Assembly (NCBI RefSeq): GCF_022844445.1
Contig: NZ_JALHLS010000001.1
Coordinates: forward strand, 248,001 to 312,000
Length of the DNA stretch: 64,000 nucleotides
Direction: 5' to 3'
Source: Hyphomonas sp.
Lineage (GTDB): Bacteria > Pseudomonadota > Alphaproteobacteria > Caulobacterales > Hyphomonadaceae
Shown: one piece after another, positions 61,126-64,000 of the stretch
How positions within the stretch are numbered: the stretch's first letter is position 1
Layout of the letters: the number at the start of each line of letters is the position of its first letter
Program-made: the position numbers and the translations under genes
The notes under the pieces: model-generated
The model's database searches: none
What the model saw: the letters and a program-made list of their open reading frames with translations, nothing else
Told to the model about the DNA's origin: nothing

Positions 61126-62673
61126 ATGAGTTGGGAAAAAGCGATTGAAGAGCTTCGCCGGCGCGAGCGCCTGGCCGAGCATATGGGCGGGGAAGAACCG
61201 GTCGAACGCCAGCGAGGGCGGGGTAAGCTGACCGTGCGGGAACGGGTCGCGTTCCTCGCGGATCCGGGCAGTTTCCATGAAATCGGCAAGATTGCCGGCA
61301 AGGCGACCTACGGGCCGGATGATGAGCTTCTGGGCTTCACGCCGTCCACCTCTGTCACCGGGCGGGCGCGCCTTGAGGGCCGGCCGGTGGTGATTCTCGC
61401 CGACGACTTCACTGTCCGCGGCGGGGCGTCGGACGCCTCGATCTGGCAGAAAATGGTCCAGATGATCAAGATGGCGACCGAGTACCGGATGCCGCTGGTG
61501 CAGATGATCGACGGCACGGGCGGCGGCGGCTCGGTGAAAGCGCTGGAGAAAGACCCCCGCACCTACATTCCGGAGACGCCCGGCTGGAACGAGATTGTCA
61601 CGGGCCTGTCACAAGTACCCTTCGTCACGCTCGCGCTGGGGCCATGCGCGGGCATGGGCGCGGGCCGGCTGGCCGCGAGCCATTTCAGCATCATGGTGAA
61701 GGAGCTGTCGCAGGTTTTCGTGGCCGGGCCACCGGTCGCCATCGCGCTAGGCGAGAACGTTACTAAGGAAGAACTGGGCGGCTGGAAGATTCAAGGCCAG
61801 AACGGCACCGTGGACAATGTTGTCGATAGCGAGGCGGATGCCTTCGCCGCCGCGCGGCGCTTCCTCTCCTACCTGCCCCCGTCGGTGCACCACCTGCCCG
61901 AACGCCTTCAGCCCACGGACGACCCGAAGCGCAAGGAGGCGAGCCTCATTTCCCTCGTGCCCAAGGATGGCCGCACACCCTACAAGCCGCGCAAGATCAT
62001 CGAGGCGACGGTCGATAAGGGCAGTTTCTTCGAGATTGGCCATGACTGGGGCCGAGGCATCGTAACCGGCCTTGCCCGGATCGATGGCTACGCCGTCGGC
62101 ATCATGGCGGGCGATCCGTTCTTCCTCGACGGGGCCTGGACCGCGGACGTGTGCGACAAGGTCACGCGCCACATGGACCTCTGCTCGACCTTCCACCTGC
62201 CAGTGATCCACTTTGTCGATTGCCCCGGCTTCGCCGTCGGCGTGAAGGCGGAGACGGCAGGGGTAACGCGCGCGGGCGTGCGGGCGATGACGGCGGTCTA
62301 CCAGGCCGATGTGCCGGTCTGCTCGGTAGTGATTCGCAAAGCTTACGGCCTTGCAGGTTCGGCGATGATGAACCAGTCGAAGACCAAGTGGCGCTATTGC
62401 TGGCCGAGCGGCGACTGGGGCTCGCTGCCGATGGCAGGCGGTATCGAAGCGGCGTTCCGGAAGGAGTTGTCCGAGGCGGAGAACCCGGAGGAGCTGAAAG
62501 CGGCGCTCTACAAAAAGTTCGAGGCGATCCGCTCGCCCTTCCGCACGGCAGAGAGCTTCCTCGCCGAGGAGATCATCGACCCGCGCGAGACACGCTCCCT
62601 GCTCGTGGACTTTGCCCATCATGCCCAGCGTACCCTGACGGCGGGCGAGCGGCGGGTAACGTTCCGGCCTTAG
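61126..62673 (+). CDS. Acyl-CoA carboxylase carboxyltransferase (beta) subunit
   Basis: RQRGRGKLTVRERVAFLADPGSFHEIG; GPCAGMGAGRLAASHFSIMV; HFVDCPGFAVGVKAE. Confidence 0.92.
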   Translation: MSWEKAIEELRRRERLAEHMGGEEPVERQRGRGKLTVRERVAFLADPGSFHEIGKIAGKATYGPDDELLGFTPSTSVTGRARLEGRPVVILADDFTVRGGASDASIWQKMVQMIKMATEYRMPLVQMIDGTGGGGSVKALEKDPRTYIPETPGWNEIVTGLSQVPFVTLALGPCAGMGAGRLAASHFSIMVKELSQVFVAGPPVAIALGENVTKEELGGWKIQGQNGTVDNVVDSEADAFAAARRFLSYLPPSVHHLPERLQPTDDPKRKEASLISLVPKDGRTPYKPRKIIEATVDKGSFFEIGHDWGRGIVTGLARIDGYAVGIMAGDPFFLDGAWTADVCDKVTRHMDLCSTFHLPVIHFVDCPGFAVGVKAETAGVTRAGVRAMTAVYQADVPVCSVVIRKAYGLAGSAMMNQSKTKWRYCWPSGDWGSLPMAGGIEAAFRKELSEAENPEELKAALYKKFEAIRSPFRTAESFLAEEIIDPRETRSLLVDFAHHAQRTLTAGERRVTFRP

Positions 62674-62771
62674 TGGGCGCCGATGTGCCTCAACTCTCCC
62701 TGAAAGCGGCGCGCTCTTGCCATTTTCGGAGCGATGATGCGTGAGTATCCGCTCCGGGGAGGAACGCACGC

Positions 62772-63677
62772 ATGAAACTCAACATCTGGCTTTTGGCAGC
62801 CACATCTGCCGCGGCACTTGCCGCCTGTGGTTCGCCGAACCGCGACTATGAATCGAGCCCCGCCATGGCGCCGCCCGCGCCTGAAATGGCAAAGATGGCC
62901 GACGCGGACTACATGGCCGAAGAGGCTGAGGCCGGCGGAGAGGCCGCACCAGATGCAGCGGCAGCCGTCCAGTATATCGCTTATGCCCACTCGGTCGGGC
63001 TGCGCATCCCGGTCAAGACCATCGAGCCGACGATGCAGGCGCATATCGACGCTTGCAACAAGGCGGGGCCGGCGGTTTGCGTGGTCACGAACTCCTGGCT
63101 TAACGCCTATTCGGAGGACGAAGCCTCCGCCTCGCTGAACCTGCGCGCGACGCCGGCCTGGATCGAGACCTTCCTTAGCGGGATCGAGGCGGAAGCCGAG
63201 GCCGCGAAAGGCGAAGTGACCAATCGTCAGACCACGGCCGAAGATCTGACCGTCTCGATCATCGACACCGACGCCCGCCTGAAAGCGCAGGAAACCCTGC
63301 GCGGACGGTTGGAGCAGCTGCTGGAAAGCCGGCCCGGCGAACTGAAGGACGTTCTCGAGACCGAACGCGAACTTGCCCGCGTCAACGGCGAAATCGACTC
63401 TCTGAAGTCGAGCCTCGCCGCCCTGCGCCAGCGCGTTGACATGAGCCAGCTCTCCGTCAGCTACGAGACGAAGCGCAACCCGGTGTCACAGGGCGCGTTG
63501 TCGCCGCTGGGCGATGCGTTCGGAAACTTCTTCTACAACCTGTCGAGCGCCATTGCGGCCGTGATCACCGCCTTTGCGGTCGGCCTGCCCTGGCTTCTCC
63601 TGATCGGTGCCTTGCTCTGGATCTGGCTGCGCCTGATCTGGCCGCGCATCCGGCGGAAGAAACCGCCGGTCACCTGA
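62772..63677 (+). CDS. DUF4349 domain lipoprotein
   Basis: Lipobox ALAAC; AEDLTVSIIDTDARLKAQETLRGRLEQLLESRPGELKDVLETERELARVNGEIDSLKSSLAALRQRVDMSQLSVSYE; C-terminal TM. Confidence 0.9.
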   Translation: MKLNIWLLAATSAAALAACGSPNRDYESSPAMAPPAPEMAKMADADYMAEEAEAGGEAAPDAAAAVQYIAYAHSVGLRIPVKTIEPTMQAHIDACNKAGPAVCVVTNSWLNAYSEDEASASLNLRATPAWIETFLSGIEAEAEAAKGEVTNRQTTAEDLTVSIIDTDARLKAQETLRGRLEQLLESRPGELKDVLETERELARVNGEIDSLKSSLAALRQRVDMSQLSVSYETKRNPVSQGALSPLGDAFGNFFYNLSSAIAAVITAFAVGLPWLLLIGALLWIWLRLIWPRIRRKKPPVT

Positions 63678-63699
63678 CTTTGAGTAGACAGGCCGGGCG

Positions 63700-64000
63700 C
63701 TAGGCGCGCTCGGCCTGTTTCTTTTTCGCAGGCGGTTTGCGGGCGAGCAGGATCGAGGCGACTTCTTTCGGGACGATCATCAGCATCTGGCCGAGGGTCA
63801 CCTCCCAGTTGTCGAGAAGGTCGCGCGCGCGGAGGGACCCAGTGCGGCGACCGTGCTCCTCTATCAAGGCCTTTGCCTCGCCGATGTGGTCTTCCGACAT
63901 CTCACCGAGCGGATACCAGTCGATCGAATCCGGGTTCACAACCTGCGCGAACCGGTCGGACGGGTCCCAGATGTATGCGGCGCCGCCGGTCATCCCGGCC
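63700..64000 (-). CDS. gltB: Glutamate synthase large subunit, C-terminal part (runs off window)
   Basis: MTGGAAYIWDPSDRFAQVVNPDSIDWYPL...ALIEEHGRRTGSLRARDLLDNWEVTLGQMLMIVPKEV matches the GltB C-terminus; ORF open at window edge. Confidence 0.85.
   Translation of the reverse strand, partial: AGMTGGAAYIWDPSDRFAQVVNPDSIDWYPLGEMSEDHIGEAKALIEEHGRRTGSLRARDLLDNWEVTLGQMLMIVPKEVASILLARKPPAKKKQAERA

Overview
The window is GC-rich chromosomal DNA that reads like an alphaproteobacterium, possibly Hyphomonadaceae/Caulobacterales-like (taxonomy inferred from gene content only). About 68 protein-coding genes or gene remnants can be supported. Landmarks are the translation/RNA block rimP-nusA-ylxR-infB-rbfA...truB...rpsO-pnp, the block miaB-phoH-ybeY-corC-lnt-HTH-trmB, the set SUV3-like helicase / S4 protein / TerB-like / fdxA / carD, plus fabA/fabI, proA-nadD, ohrR/ohr, and many fatty-acid/CoA enzymes. 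I saw no rRNA, tRNA, CRISPR array, prophage or IS element. Best candidates for undescribed biology: (i) a tight four-gene envelope operon (about 2966-7623, minus strand) with an S8 subtilase lipoprotein, a separate membrane-anchored protein resembling an I9/S8 propeptide, an orphan lipoprotein and an M23/LytM lipoprotein; (ii) a transmembrane TIR receptor-like protein (21409-23139) with a cytoplasmic TIR, an 18-proline linker, one TM helix and a periplasmic FGE/C-lectin-fold domain lacking the usual catalytic Cys motif, 3 bp upstream of a DUF2785-like lipoprotein gene; (iii) two strong stem-loops upstream of a YjhX/UPF0386 gene with no recognisable antitoxin partner. Two decayed genes (S9 peptidase C-terminus, GFA-family gene) were found by reading outside the supplied ORF calls. 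All assignments are by eye from the translations; no database search was run.
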